64,000 bases of DNA, taken from Geomobilibacter sp964432205 (GTDB lineage Bacteria; Desulfobacterota; Desulfuromonadia; Geobacterales; DSM-12255). Of the stretch, positions 44,798 to 55,220 are shown in pieces; the stretch's first letter is position 1, and every line of letters begins with the position of its first letter. Both the position numbers and the translations under genes were made by a program. The notes beneath the pieces are model-generated. The model did not search any database. It saw only the letters and a list, made by a program, of their open reading frames with translations, and was not told the DNA's origin. The stretch lies in the NCBI GenBank assembly GCA_964432205.1, contig CAYSMK010000013.1, positions 1-64,000 of the forward strand. The letters run 5' to 3'.

Positions 44798-44825
44798 AGA
44801 GGGGCACAGTACGCTGTGCCCCTCT
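44798..44825. terminator. Hairpin between two giant cytochrome genes
   Basis: AGAGGGGCACAG and its exact complement flank a 4-base loop. No T-run follows immediately on the minus strand (a TTTTTT lies about 20 bases later), so it is more likely a partial terminator or RNA-stability hairpin that sets the ratio of upstream to downstream cytochromes. Confidence 0.6.
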
Positions 44826-44837
44826 TTCTATACCAGA

Positions 44838-47800
44838 TTATCTGCTGTTGCTCCACCGTTTGGACGGCTTGAAGTGGCAGTTCACGTTGGAGCAGGAACC
44901 GGTCATGTTGGTGGCCTTGTTGCCGGTCAGCTTGGCGCCGGTGTACCGCTCCTGGCCGAGGCTTCTTCTGTAGTCGAACTTGCGGCTGTCCTTCACGTCG
45001 ATGGTGATGTTGCCGTTCGGCCGTACCGGTGTAGCCGCGGGGGTGTGAGTTACTGGGTTCATTACGCCGTTGCTGTGGCAGACGACACAGGGTGCCCAGC
45101 CGTCCGAGGCCCTGACGGTGGGGGCCACGTGTTTGGCGATGGTGTGGGCGCCGCCACCGCCGGTGTAATCCTGGAACCGGCCGCTGGTGTACTGGCCCTG
45201 CTTGCGGAAGTCGGTCCCTGCTACGAGGTCACGCCGTACCGGCGGGTAGCCGTGGCAGGAATCGCAGTAGTTGCTCTCCTTGAAGCCTGCCTGGGCTGTC
45301 GGGCCGTTGTGGCTGTGGCAATCGGTGCAACGGGTATAGATGTTGTGGCCGTCGTTAATGTTGGCTGCGGTGTAGTGGGTGAGCGACGCCGAGGTATGGC
45401 AGGCGTTGCAGATCTTGTTGCTTGCGCCGGCATAGTTGCCGCCGGTGGAGAAGCCGGTGAAGCTCACTGCTGCGAAGGTGAGCGGCTTGCCGGTGCCTCG
45501 GTCTGAAGTGACCGCTACCTGATCCTGGACCATGTAGACGTTAGCGTCGCCGTGGGGATCGTGGCAGTCCCAGCAGAAGTAGCCGCCACCGGTGCCGGCA
45601 TGCTTTGATCCATGGTGAGCCGAGGATATCCTGGTGAACGCCACTGCCTTGCCCAAGAAACCGGTGGCAGCACGTCCGTGGCAGACCAGACAGGGCGCAT
45701 TGCGGCCGTACGCCTGGGTGGAGTAGTTGGCAAGACGGAAGAAGTTGCTGGCAGTCGACGAATGGGGGGTCGTGCTGTCGTGACAGTAAAGGCACTCGTT
45801 GGCCGCGCTGGCGACAAAGTTGGCACCCGGTCGGCCGGAGGTATAGCTTGAAGCGGCGCCGTGGCCGGATGCCTGCCATTGGGTGTCGCTGATCAGGGCG
45901 AGCGTTCCACTGTAGCCGGTGAAGTTGTCCGTATCGCCACCGCCTGCGTTCACGTGGCAGGCGCGACACCCCGGGGTTGCCGCCCCCCAGGCGATGGCCG
46001 AGCCGTTGTTGTTGTGGCAGCTGATATTGGTGCAGGTGGACGGGGTGCCTGGCGCGCCGACGGAGATGCCGCCGATCGTTACGGCCGCTCCGGCCCCGCC
46101 GCCCATCAGGCCGCCGGCCTGCAGGTTGTAGGCCTTGTTCACGTGCAGGCCCTTGTCATTGATGGTCGGCGCGGTCGGCACTGCCACGTTGCTGACAACG
46201 CTGGCATGGCAGTTGTAGCAGCGGTAATTCATGGTCTGGACGTGTTTGGCGTGGCTGTTTGCCTTGGGGCTGGTGTTGGCGTAGCCCGGACCGGTTGCCG
46301 CGCCGTCGTGGCATCCGGCGCAGTCGGCCGGCATGGAGCCTGACCAGGTGGCTGCGCTGTTCGGTGCCACATCGGCGGCGGTGTAACCGGAGGTGAACTT
46401 GGTTCCCTGGCTGTGGCAGTAGATGTTGGTGCAGTTCGGGGCGCTATAGGGGGTGCCGCCGTCGGCTGCGGCGTCCCACACGACGTCCTTGGTCTTGTTT
46501 ACATGTTTCCTGGAGTCGGCAATGGAGGTACCGTCGGTCGTGGTTGCGTTATGGCAGCGCGAACAGTTGAAGGTGTAATCGTTCACGTGACGGTTGTGGC
46601 CATTGGTGGTGATGGCGGTGGTGGCCTTGGTGTAGTTGTGGCACTTGACGCAACGGACCAGCGGGTCTGCCGTTTTTGCAGCGGTGGTCCAGAGGACGGA
46701 GGCATTGCCGTTGCCGTTGTTGCCGTTCGAGTGGCAGTAGCTGGTGAGGCAGGAGGTTCCGTTGCCTGCGGTATAGTCCAGTGTCCCATCCTGCCCGGCT
46801 GAACTGCCGGCGGCAGTGTACGTCCCTTTCCTGGTGGCGGTCGTGTAGCCGAAGTAGACCTCACCGACCTGGACCCCGGCGGTTACCGGGCCGTTGGCAT
46901 GGGTCGAGCCGGGAACTCGGCTTGAGTTGTGGCACGAGGAACATTCGAACTGGTATTTAGTCGGATCGGCACTGGTGTTGCTCGGAGCAGCCACATAGTC
47001 GGTGGCATCGGTGGCGGTTTCCCGGTGTATCTTGTGGGCTGCGGCCAGGGAGTTGTTCGCGTAGTGACAGCCGTTGCAGGCAAGGGAGGCGCCGCCCCAT
47101 TGGGAGGCAACCGAGGGGTGGCAGTAGGTGTTGCTGCAGGTCTTGGTTGCTGCCGTGTAATGTCCGGTAATGTTGCCGTAAGGGGCAAAGTTGATATTGC
47201 GCAGGCCGTCCAGGTGAAGGGACGAGTAGTTCTTCAGCTTGCCGACAACGCCCTGGTCGACGGTAAGGCGGTGACAGGCGACGCAGCCGCGGGAGTCGGT
47301 GATGCCGCGGGCAATGGTGTGCTTCTGGTGGGTGTTGGCTGTGGCCGAACCTGCCCCGCCGCTGGTGTAGTTCGGTTCACCGACGACGCTGTCGAACGCC
47401 GCCCCCTGAGCAGTTGTGCCGTAGCCGTGGCACCCCTTGCAGTCCAGGGTAGCTGCTCCTGACCAGATCTTGCTGGTGGTCATGTTCCGGTAGACCGGCG
47501 TTGCCTGTCCCGAACTGTGGCAGTAAGTGGTGCAGCTGCCACCGCTGTAACCGGTCTTGTAGGCCCTTGCGCCGGAAAAGTCCCTGAAGCCGTTGACGTG
47601 GCGAGTCTTGTCGGCAATGGCCCGGTTGCCGCTCACGGTTGCCGAGTGACACTCGGTACAGGAGAAGTTCTGGTCTGTGCCGAGTACTGCCTCGTTGTTG
47701 ATATGGGCAGAGTGCTTGTTGGAGTTGATGGCGGTGGCGCTGGCTTTGTCGTTGCCGTGGCAGTAAGTGCAGTCGGCATTGGCGGCCCCCCCCCAGACCG

Positions 47801-49409
47801 GGTTTGTGACGTTGCTGCCGTTGCCGTTACTGTGGCAGTACGTGGCGCTGCAGGTTTGGGTAGCGGAAGTGTAGGTGCCGCTGGCATTGCTCGCGTCGAA
47901 CGCCACGGTGCCGGAACCGTCCAAGTGGGAACCGGCCGGCTTGAGCGCCGTATTGGTGGCATCGGCCATGGTGCTGCTGTGGCACTTGACGCAGGTGAAG
48001 CTGTAGCCGGTGGTTGCGTTTGCATGCCTGGCATGGCTGTTGGAACCGGCTACGCCGGAACCGGTGCTTCCGTGATCGGGATAGGCGTTGCTGGCTGCAT
48101 TGCCGGTGCCGTGGCAGCCGTTGCAGTCGATGGCCGGATCGTTCCATTGTATGGTTCTGTATACGCGGCTGCCGGCCGCGGCATTGCCGTCACTGTGACA
48201 GTAGAGGGTGGCACAGCCGGCGCCCAGGGCGCTCCCCGGTGCCTTCGTGGCGCCGGACGCGCCATTGGTGGCCCCGCCGTCATAGGTCGGTGTCGAGCCA
48301 TTGATGCCGGTGAACTTGATGTTCAGGCTCTTGTTTACGTGGTTGCCGACGGTGGCGATAACGGTTCCGGTCGTGGTCGTTGCGTTGTGGCACTGTTCGC
48401 ACCCGACAGCACGGCCGACCTTGGCGGCGTTGTTGATATGTTTCTGGTGCATGCCGGACGACATGGCGTCGAACGAGGCGGTGTTAGTACCGCCATGGCA
48501 CCCTTCGCAGTTCGCCGGGAGCGACCCTCCCCAGGTAGGGGTCGATTTGGGGGAGATGGCGGTGCCGGTGAAGGTGGTGGCCGATTTCCCCTGGCTGTGG
48601 CAGTAGAGGTTGGAGCAGGAACCGAAGGTCTGGGACCCGCTACGGCTGGGGAGGAAGTTGGCGCCACTGCCGTCATAGCTGCCGCCGGCCACGTTGGCCG
48701 GGTCATGGGGGACAACGACGATGTTTCGCTGGCTGGTCGCATGGGTGAAACGGTTGCTCTCGGCAATATGGTCGGTATGACACTTTTTGCACTCACCAGC
48801 ACCGGCGTAGTAGGTGTCATGCTTGGCGTGGCTGCCGGCGGTGCCGGGGGCGCCGGCTGTTCCGGCCGGCGGTGCTCCGTGGCACTTGTCGCAGTCGGTT
48901 GTTGCCGCGTTGTTGAACGGGGTGCCGGCCCAATCGGGTGTTGTCTTCTCGAAGTGGCAGTTGACGTTGGAGCAGGTACCGAACGGGACGGGGTTTGATG
49001 TCCGGTTGAAGAAGATGGCGACACCTGCTGCCTTGCTGTATTTCCCTTTGCTGGCATGGGGAGAGCTGTTGATGTTGTCGGACATGTCGACCTGATCATT
49101 CATGTGACCGGTAACATACGCTGAAGCGCCGGTGTGGCACTTGTCGCAGACGGTCGCAGATCCGGTCGGGGCCATATGGGTGCTGTGGCTGCCGGCAAAG
49201 GCGCCGGTAGTGACGTTCTTGAAGGTGGACGTGTCGATGGGGCGTATGTCGGCGGCGTTCGCGCCGTGGCAGTCGCCGCAGGTGTTCGTGTATTGTGGCG
49301 GTGGTGCCGCGTTTGCCGTTGACAGCCAAGCAAAGAGCGAGAGCGCGGCAAAGAATCCGGTGAAAACGGGTTGTAGTCCCTTGCTGTCGTTATGCTCCAT
49401 CGTGTTCAT
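44838..49409 (-). CDS. Giant multihaem cytochrome c (1523 residues, about 26 CXXCH)
   Basis: A signal peptide (FTGFFAALSLFAWLSTANA) precedes a chain of haem domains. I count 26 CXXCH, nine CX4CH and one CX3CH motif. The N-terminal domain matches the 972-residue cytochrome. The last about 330 residues match the 1723-residue cytochrome: CWDCHDPHGD, SHNGP, CHGYPPVRR, GGGGAHTI, SRKFDYRRSLGQERYTGA, TGSCSNVNCHFKPSKRWS. The GAGGGGGG site before the first ATG fixes the start. It is likely exported past the outer membrane like other Geobacter giant cytochromes, but no anchor is visible. Confidence 0.92.
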   Translation of the reverse strand: MNTMEHNDSKGLQPVFTGFFAALSLFAWLSTANAAPPPQYTNTCGDCHGANAADIRPIDTSTFKNVTTGAFAGSHSTHMAPTGSATVCDKCHTGASAYVTGHMNDQVDMSDNINSSPHASKGKYSKAAGVAIFFNRTSNPVPFGTCSNVNCHFEKTTPDWAGTPFNNAATTDCDKCHGAPPAGTAGAPGTAGSHAKHDTYYAGAGECKKCHTDHIAESNRFTHATSQRNIVVVPHDPANVAGGSYDGSGANFLPSRSGSQTFGSCSNLYCHSQGKSATTFTGTAISPKSTPTWGGSLPANCEGCHGGTNTASFDAMSSGMHQKHINNAAKVGRAVGCEQCHNATTTTGTVIATVGNHVNKSLNIKFTGINGSTPTYDGGATNGASGATKAPGSALGAGCATLYCHSDGNAAAGSRVYRTIQWNDPAIDCNGCHGTGNAASNAYPDHGSTGSGVAGSNSHARHANATTGYSFTCVKCHSSTMADATNTALKPAGSHLDGSGTVAFDASNASGTYTSATQTCSATYCHSNGNGSNVTNPVWGGAANADCTYCHGNDKASATAINSNKHSAHINNEAVLGTDQNFSCTECHSATVSGNRAIADKTRHVNGFRDFSGARAYKTGYSGGSCTTYCHSSGQATPVYRNMTTSKIWSGAATLDCKGCHGYGTTAQGAAFDSVVGEPNYTSGGAGSATANTHQKHTIARGITDSRGCVACHRLTVDQGVVGKLKNYSSLHLDGLRNINFAPYGNITGHYTAATKTCSNTYCHPSVASQWGGASLACNGCHYANNSLAAAHKIHRETATDATDYVAAPSNTSADPTKYQFECSSCHNSSRVPGSTHANGPVTAGVQVGEVYFGYTTATRKGTYTAAGSSAGQDGTLDYTAGNGTSCLTSYCHSNGNNGNGNASVLWTTAAKTADPLVRCVKCHNYTKATTAITTNGHNRHVNDYTFNCSRCHNATTTDGTSIADSRKHVNKTKDVVWDAAADGGTPYSAPNCTNIYCHSQGTKFTSGYTAADVAPNSAATWSGSMPADCAGCHDGAATGPGYANTSPKANSHAKHVQTMNYRCYNCHASVVSNVAVPTAPTINDKGLHVNKAYNLQAGGLMGGGAGAAVTIGGISVGAPGTPSTCTNISCHNNNGSAIAWGAATPGCRACHVNAGGGDTDNFTGYSGTLALISDTQWQASGHGAASSYTSGRPGANFVASAANECLYCHDSTTPHSSTASNFFRLANYSTQAYGRNAPCLVCHGRAATGFLGKAVAFTRISSAHHGSKHAGTGGGYFCWDCHDPHGDANVYMVQDQVAVTSDRGTGKPLTFAAVSFTGFSTGGNYAGASNKICNACHTSASLTHYTAANINDGHNIYTRCTDCHSHNGPTAQAGFKESNYCDSCHGYPPVRRDLVAGTDFRKQGQYTSGRFQDYTGGGGAHTIAKHVAPTVRASDGWAPCVVCHSNGVMNPVTHTPAATPVRPNGNITIDVKDSRKFDYRRSLGQERYTGAKLTGNKATNMTGSCSNVNCHFKPSKRWSNSR

Positions 49410-49445
49410 AATCCCCCCTCGTATCTATATATTCATGGTTTGACA

Positions 49446-52400
49446 TTACTTATCAATACTCCACCGTTTCGACGGTTTGAAGTGGCAGCTTACGTTGGAG
49501 CAGCTGCCGGTGCGGTTGTCTGCGTTGGTCAGGCTGGCGCCGGTGTAGCGTTCCTGGCCGAGACTGCGCCGGTAGTCGAACTTCCGGCTGTTCTGGACGT
49601 TGATCGTCACCCTGCTCGGCCTGAGCGGGATCTGCATGATATGGCTCGCCGGGTTCAGGCTGCCGTTGCTGTGGCAGACGGCGCAGTTGCTCCACGCCTC
49701 GGACGGCCTGGCGTTTGGCTTTACGTGGTTGAGAATGGAATGGCCGCCGCCGCCGCCGCTGTAATCCTCGAACTTGGCGCTGGAGTAGAGCCCCTGCTTT
49801 CCGAATTGGACGCCGCTGGCCAGTGTCCGGCGGACGGGTGGATAGCCGTGGCAGGTATCGCAGTCGCCACTCGGCCGGAAGGCAGAGATGAAGTCGGGGC
49901 CGTTGTGGCTGTGGCAGGTGGTGCAGCGGCTGGTGGACATGTGGGAATCACCCGAACTGGCGGTGTAGTGGCGGGTCCCCATGTGACAGACGTTGCAGAT
50001 GCCGTTATACGGCGCCACAGACTTGGCGTAATCGGTGCCGGTGGCCGATGCGGTGAATACGGTGTCCACGGTGACTGACGGTGCGCCGGTGACCGGGTCG
50101 GAGAGCTTGGCCACCCTGCCGTGGACCATGTATCTGTTGGTATCGCCGTGGGGGTCGTGGCAGTCCCAGCAGAACTGTCCGCCGGTGTTCACTGGCGTGT
50201 GCAGGTAGTCGTAATGGGTAGAGGCCACCCGTCTCGTGGCTCCCTTGTTCAGGACTGTCGAAACGTTGGCGAAACCGGACGGGGCGTGGCAGATGAGGCA
50301 GGGGGCATTGCGGCCGAACTCGGCCGTTGAGTAGTTGCGAAGCCGGAATGGATTCGATGTCAGTTTGTGACTGATGGCCGGGTCATGACAATACAGGCAC
50401 TGGTTGGCTCCGGTGAAATCCGCGGGCTGGTTGCCCGATGCATAGTTGCCCGAGGCCAGCGGCCGGCCATGGCCCGTGGTCGTCCACTCCGAAGAGTTCA
50501 CGCTGCTGGTGCTGTAGTTGCTCCAGAATGTCGACCGGAAATCTTCCCGGTCTGCTGCTCCCAGATGGCAGTCCTGGCAGGAGAGGATCGCGCCCCAGGT
50601 GGCGTTCCTGCCGGCACCGCCATGGCAGGAGATGTTGTTGCAAATGGCTGCGGCGTAGGCTGACAGGTCGACGGTTACGGGGTCGAAGGAAACGCCGGCA
50701 CCGCCGGCCGTGATCTCGTATTTTTTGTCCAGATGCTTGCTGACGTCGGCGATGGTGGTGCCGTTGGCGGTGGTGGCGGCGTGGCAGGCGTTACATCCGT
50801 ACCCCATGGTGACGACGTGCTTCGCGTGGCTGTTCGCCTTTGGTGTGCCGTTGGCATAGCTGGGGCCGGTTGCCGTCCCGCCGCTGTGGCAGCTGGCGCA
50901 GGTGGTCGTGCCGCTCCAGGAGATGGGACCGTGGGTCGGGGCCGCTACGGTGGTGCCGTTTGAGTGGCAGTAGGTGTTCTGGCACTGGGTGCCTGACCAC
51001 GAGCCGCCGGCAAAGGCATTAAAGGCGATCTCCCTGGCCTGGTTCGGGTGCTGCCCGCGTCCGGACGCGCCGTTGATGCTGCTGTTGTTGCTGGCTGTGC
51101 CACTGTGGCAGGAGTTGCAGCCAATGTTGGCATTACCGCCAACGCTGTAGACGTTGATGTGTTTTGTATGAGGGGATGACCAGACCGGTGATGCATCTCC
51201 TGCCTTGTTGTGGCAGATGCCGCAGTTATTGGCGGTTTTCGCGCCGCTCCATGCGGGGGAGCCGCTGACGGCCGAACCGAGGGTTGAGCCGTCCCTGGTG
51301 TGACAGACGGTGGCGCATGTGCCGCCCGTGTAGTTGAACCCACGGCTGTCGGTGGTGGAGACCCCCCCTTGGGTGTAGTCGGGCGCAGACAGCTTGGTGC
51401 CGCCGATGGCCGCGTCCTGGAGAACCGGACCGCTTGCGTCGGCCGGGCCTGCTGCGTGCTGGCTGGAGGGGTGGCAGTTCTGGCAGCCGAAGACGTAAGT
51501 CGTTGCCGTATGCGCATCGGGATCGGTGATGGCGGTTGGCAGCGTGGCGCTGTTGTAGTGGAGGGCGTGGCCGGAAGGATTTGCGCCGGTGGCCCCCGAC
51601 AGTATCCCGGCATTGTTGGCGCCGTGACAGGAGACGCAGGTCGTGGCCCCGCCCCAGGCGGGCGAAGGTACGCTGCCGTGGCAGTACGTAGCGGAGCAGG
51701 TCCTGGTGACAGGGTCGAAGGTGCCGGTCTTGCCGCCGATGCTTTTGAAGCTTACGTCTTCGGTCCGATCGAGGTGGGTTCCACCGTTTACGACGCTGAT
51801 AGGGGGAATGGTCGTACCGGTGGTGGTTCCCAGGTGGCAGAAGTCGCACGAAAGCAGGCTCGAATCGACATGTCTTGCATGGCTGTTTGCCGTTGCCGTG
51901 CCGGCGCCGCCGTTGGCGTAGGTGGGGTGGGCCTTGCCCGCCTGGTTGCCGTGGCAGCCGTCGCAGCCTATTGCCGCGCCGTTCCAGGCTATGGAGACGA
52001 ATGCCGGGGTAGCGCCGCCATTCGTGTTCCCACTTGAGTGGCAGTAAATGTTGGCGCAGGTTCCTGCCGGGGTGTTGGCGGTCTTGGCCGAGCCGGTGGC
52101 CCCGGTGGTGGCATCACCGCTGTAAGTGGGGCTGTCGCCGTTGAGGTTGACAGCGTTGTCGAATTTGATGTTGACATTATTGTTGGCGTGGGTGGCAACC
52201 GTTGAGATCGTGGTGTCGCTGCTGACGGTTGCGGCATGGCATGCGGCACAGCCGATCAGTTTGCCGACGGCCGATGGGTTGTTGATATGGGCGCCGTGGG
52301 CGTTGGTGGTTATCTGGCTTCCGCTGGCGACATTGCCGCCGTGGCAGCCGGTACAGCCGAGAGAGCCACCCCATTGGGCCGTGCCACCGAAGTGGCAGGA

Positions 52401-54617
52401 GATGTTTGCGCAGCTCTTGGTCACTGCCGTATAGCTGAAGGTGTTGCCATTTCCCTGGGCGATATCGATCCCGCGGTTGGTATGGCTGGCGGTTACCGAG
52501 GTGCCGGTGGTGGTTGTGGCACTGTGGCAGCTCACACAGGTGGCAGCCCCGGCTTCAGCATGCTTCTGGTGGCTATTGGCGCGGATAGTACCCGTACCGG
52601 TGCTGGCGTAATTGGGCTCGCCGGCAATACTGGCAAAGGCAGGAACCGTATCGGAGCCGTGACAGCCGCGGCAGTCGAGGTTTGCCCCGGATTTCCAGCC
52701 GGTGGCGGTCATCTCCTTCTGGGTGCCTTTGCCATCAGTGTGACAGTACGTGGCAGAACAAACCCCACTGCCGGTGCTGTAACTGCCGCTGCTTCCGGCC
52801 CTGGCGCCGGAAAAATCCTTGAAGCCGTCAACATGAAGCGACTTGTTGCCAATGGTCGTGTCGTTGCTGGCGGTCTTGGCGTGGCAGTCGGTGCAGTTGT
52901 AATCCGTGCCAAGGAGTGCGGTGTTGTTGATGTGGGCCGTATGTTTGCCGGTGGCTATCGGGGTGCCGCTGCCTGAATTGCCGCCATGGCAGCCGGCGCA
53001 CGTCAGCGAACCGCCGAACCATGCTGCGGGAGGGGCGGCTGCAACACCATTGCCGTTACTGTGGCAATAGACGTTTTCGCATGAGGATACGGTGTAGGAC
53101 GGTCTCATTCCGCCGGTGGCGGCCAGCATGCCTGTTGCATCTCTGAAGATATCCTGGTAATTGCCGTCCAAATGGTTGTTACCCCTGTGGCACTGCTCAC
53201 AGTTAAAGGAGTAATCTGTCCCTCCGCCGGCGTGTTTGGCATGCTTGGCAAGTGATTCGTTGCCCGTGTAACCGGCCGCCTTGCCGTTGGGTCCGCCTAT
53301 GCTGTTCGAAATTGGCGGGAAGCCGTGGCAGGCGGTACACCCGCCGGAGAACGAGCCGAACTGGCCGTCGTGTTTGTGGCAGGCAATACAGTCTCTTGCC
53401 GTTGCGAATGTTGCCGTGTGCTGCACCGGGTAGTTGCTGCCGGTCGGAACGATGTGGCATGCCTGGCAGACCCCGGTACCGCGGCCGCTGCCGTTCATGA
53501 AGACCGTGGACAGGGCAGAGGTTGACCTGGTCTGGATCGGTTGTTTTCTGACCGCGCCGTATGGCGTCGAGATGTTTATGTAGGAACGGATGAGAAAGCT
53601 GTTCGGTTGCGAACCGTCCCCGATGTCCACATGGGCCGCATGACAGTCGCCGCATTGCACGTCCTGGCCGATCGGCTGCTTGTAGTTGTGATTTTTCTTG
53701 CCGGCGTGGCAGTTGGTGCAGATGTTGAGGTTGTCGGCCCCCCCCCTGGCTACTGACTGCCCGCGCATATCCGTGCGGAGGATGAAACCGTTGCTGCTGC
53801 TCAAGGAGAGGAAGTTGGCTGCGCCATCCTCGGTGCTGCTGCGGGAGTCGGTGTAATGCACGCCATGGCAGGTGGTGCAGAGAACCTGGCCACCGGAAAG
53901 GGCGATGCGGAAATTCAGGTCTGATGTGCTGTTGGCCGGGCTAGTATTTTCAATAGGGTTTTTCAGGTTCGAGTTCGGCTTGGCGGCGGAGATAAGATAG
54001 TTCACCCGGACCGGATGGCTCCCTTTGTTTTTATCCTGAACATCCCGCAGCCTGTGGCAGTCCAGGCACATCTGGTCCTGGTTGTTGGCCATGCGCAGGA
54101 ACGGTTGAATTGAGTTGCTGTGCTGGTTGTGGCAGCGGACGCATGCGAGTTCTCCGCCGGTGCGGCCGCGCAGATTGTGGGTGGTCATGGCGGGGTAGAC
54201 CGGCGGCAAGGCTCCGGCCGCCGGGTTGGTGTCGGAGCCGTCCCAGCGGTGGGAGTGCTGGAAGCGTTGATTCGGCTGGGCAGATGAGTGGATGTTGAAC
54301 GGGTCCGCGGCGTCGGCCGGGGAGAACGGCTTGGTTCCGGCCTTCGGGTCGCTGAGCCGGTGGCAGTTGATACAGGTGTTGTTGAAGAGCTTCTGGCCGG
54401 TAGCCCCCAGATCCATGTGGGAGGTGTGGCAGCGGGCACAGGTGTAGCCGCTGGCCGGGTCGTAGTGGGGCGGGTCGACATTGGCGGCCCGGGCTCCTCC
54501 CGGCAGGAAGACGAGAAGCAGCGCTGCTAGAGATGTAAATTGGGCCAGGTTGATCACGGAAATGTTTCCCCAAATACTGCCAGAGCTCAAAAAGGGAATC
54601 TCAAAATTCATCCCCAC
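49446..54617 (-). CDS. Giant multihaem cytochrome c (1723 residues, about 33 CXXCH)
   Basis: This has the largest haem count of the window: about 33 CXXCH, eight CX4CH and one CX3CH motif. The signal segment is AQFTSLAALLLVFLPGGARA, cleaved before ANVDPP. The first about 350 residues have nine CXXCH motifs with their own spacing (CARCHTSHMDLG, CLDCHRLRDV, CGDCHAAHVD); the centre is a run of alternating CXXCH/CX4CH modules; the C-terminal part is shared with the 1523-residue cytochrome. The start is uncertain: the upstream GTG/ATG at 54617/54611 lack a good ribosome site, while a GTG at 54557 has GGGGA about 9 bases before it. Confidence 0.9.
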   Translation of the reverse strand: MGMNFEIPFLSSGSIWGNISVINLAQFTSLAALLLVFLPGGARAANVDPPHYDPASGYTCARCHTSHMDLGATGQKLFNNTCINCHRLSDPKAGTKPFSPADAADPFNIHSSAQPNQRFQHSHRWDGSDTNPAAGALPPVYPAMTTHNLRGRTGGELACVRCHNQHSNSIQPFLRMANNQDQMCLDCHRLRDVQDKNKGSHPVRVNYLISAAKPNSNLKNPIENTSPANSTSDLNFRIALSGGQVLCTTCHGVHYTDSRSSTEDGAANFLSLSSSNGFILRTDMRGQSVARGGADNLNICTNCHAGKKNHNYKQPIGQDVQCGDCHAAHVDIGDGSQPNSFLIRSYINISTPYGAVRKQPIQTRSTSALSTVFMNGSGRGTGVCQACHIVPTGSNYPVQHTATFATARDCIACHKHDGQFGSFSGGCTACHGFPPISNSIGGPNGKAAGYTGNESLAKHAKHAGGGTDYSFNCEQCHRGNNHLDGNYQDIFRDATGMLAATGGMRPSYTVSSCENVYCHSNGNGVAAAPPAAWFGGSLTCAGCHGGNSGSGTPIATGKHTAHINNTALLGTDYNCTDCHAKTASNDTTIGNKSLHVDGFKDFSGARAGSSGSYSTGSGVCSATYCHTDGKGTQKEMTATGWKSGANLDCRGCHGSDTVPAFASIAGEPNYASTGTGTIRANSHQKHAEAGAATCVSCHSATTTTGTSVTASHTNRGIDIAQGNGNTFSYTAVTKSCANISCHFGGTAQWGGSLGCTGCHGGNVASGSQITTNAHGAHINNPSAVGKLIGCAACHAATVSSDTTISTVATHANNNVNIKFDNAVNLNGDSPTYSGDATTGATGSAKTANTPAGTCANIYCHSSGNTNGGATPAFVSIAWNGAAIGCDGCHGNQAGKAHPTYANGGAGTATANSHARHVDSSLLSCDFCHLGTTTGTTIPPISVVNGGTHLDRTEDVSFKSIGGKTGTFDPVTRTCSATYCHGSVPSPAWGGATTCVSCHGANNAGILSGATGANPSGHALHYNSATLPTAITDPDAHTATTYVFGCQNCHPSSQHAAGPADASGPVLQDAAIGGTKLSAPDYTQGGVSTTDSRGFNYTGGTCATVCHTRDGSTLGSAVSGSPAWSGAKTANNCGICHNKAGDASPVWSSPHTKHINVYSVGGNANIGCNSCHSGTASNNSSINGASGRGQHPNQAREIAFNAFAGGSWSGTQCQNTYCHSNGTTVAAPTHGPISWSGTTTCASCHSGGTATGPSYANGTPKANSHAKHVVTMGYGCNACHAATTANGTTIADVSKHLDKKYEITAGGAGVSFDPVTVDLSAYAAAICNNISCHGGAGRNATWGAILSCQDCHLGAADREDFRSTFWSNYSTSSVNSSEWTTTGHGRPLASGNYASGNQPADFTGANQCLYCHDPAISHKLTSNPFRLRNYSTAEFGRNAPCLICHAPSGFANVSTVLNKGATRRVASTHYDYLHTPVNTGGQFCWDCHDPHGDTNRYMVHGRVAKLSDPVTGAPSVTVDTVFTASATGTDYAKSVAPYNGICNVCHMGTRHYTASSGDSHMSTSRCTTCHSHNGPDFISAFRPSGDCDTCHGYPPVRRTLASGVQFGKQGLYSSAKFEDYSGGGGGHSILNHVKPNARPSEAWSNCAVCHSNGSLNPASHIMQIPLRPSRVTINVQNSRKFDYRRSLGQERYTGASLTNADNRTGSCSNVSCHFKPSKRWSIDK

Positions 54618-54660
54618 TCAAGAGTCAAACGCTGCATGCATAAGAAACTGCAACCGGCAA

Positions 54661-55197
54661 TTACTGGAACTGCACAGAAATTGACGGTGTCACACGAACC
54701 GGAAAATAGGGGTTACGTACCAAGTCTGTTGAAGAAATCCTGATAGAAGAGCCATTGGCATCGAAGCCCACCGCATCAAATGCCGGGAACGGGTTGTTGA
54801 TGCTGGTGAAACTGCTCTCGGTCACTGATGCACCTGTATTTACGGAGCACGTCAGACGGGCAAATTCTCCCATCTGGTTGCCGGACTGGGTTTGACTTGC
54901 ATCTGAAACGGCAAAGGTTATCTGTTTGGGGGATACCGTGAATACGGCGGAATCCGTCCTCCAGGCATTAGCTTTTCCGACCGGGTTTGTGGTGCAGGTG
55001 ACCTCGTTCGGCAGATTTGCCGTTATCTGCATATTGTTGACACGGATCGGGAGCCGGGCGGTACTCGTCACGGAAAAGACTATTATCGCTGTCGGGGCCT
55101 GCTGCTGGCCGCTACCGGTTTCCGTACCGCCGCCTCCGCCGCATCCCGTCAGGATGCTTGTGAGGATAATGCTGAACAATGCCAAAAACTGTTTCAT
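54661..55197 (-). CDS. Cohesin-like secreted lipoprotein
   Basis: The 178-residue protein has lipobox LTGC (Cys19), a Gly-rich linker, and one beta-sandwich domain. Its pattern fits cohesins: RVNNMQITANLPNEV, then SPKQITFAVSDAS, MGEFARLTCSV and SFTSINNPFPAFDAVGFDAN. Similar Geobacter proteins have such domains, but this assignment is by eye. Cohesins bind dockerins; the gene immediately upstream, 23 bases away, ends in a dockerin-like domain, which supports both calls. The Cys pair within the domain may form a disulphide. Confidence 0.65.
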   Translation of the reverse strand: MKQFLALFSIILTSILTGCGGGGGTETGSGQQQAPTAIIVFSVTSTARLPIRVNNMQITANLPNEVTCTTNPVGKANAWRTDSAVFTVSPKQITFAVSDASQTQSGNQMGEFARLTCSVNTGASVTESSFTSINNPFPAFDAVGFDANGSSIRISSTDLVRNPYFPVRVTPSISVQFQ

Positions 55198-55220
55198 CTT
55201 GTTTCTCCGGAATTCGATCG

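Noticed and set aside
47517..48998. Long plus-strand open frame (493 codons) opposite the 1523-residue cytochrome, and similar ones elsewhere opposite cytochrome genes
   Set aside because: It is an antisense artefact of Gly/Ala/His/Cys-rich codons on the true strand. It has low-complexity Val/Gly/Ala sequence and no ribosome site.
44838..54617. Strong periodic DNA repeats that could suggest a CRISPR or satellite array
   Set aside because: The periodicity comes from repeated CXXCH/CX4CH protein modules in one open frame; there are no identical short repeats with unique spacers.
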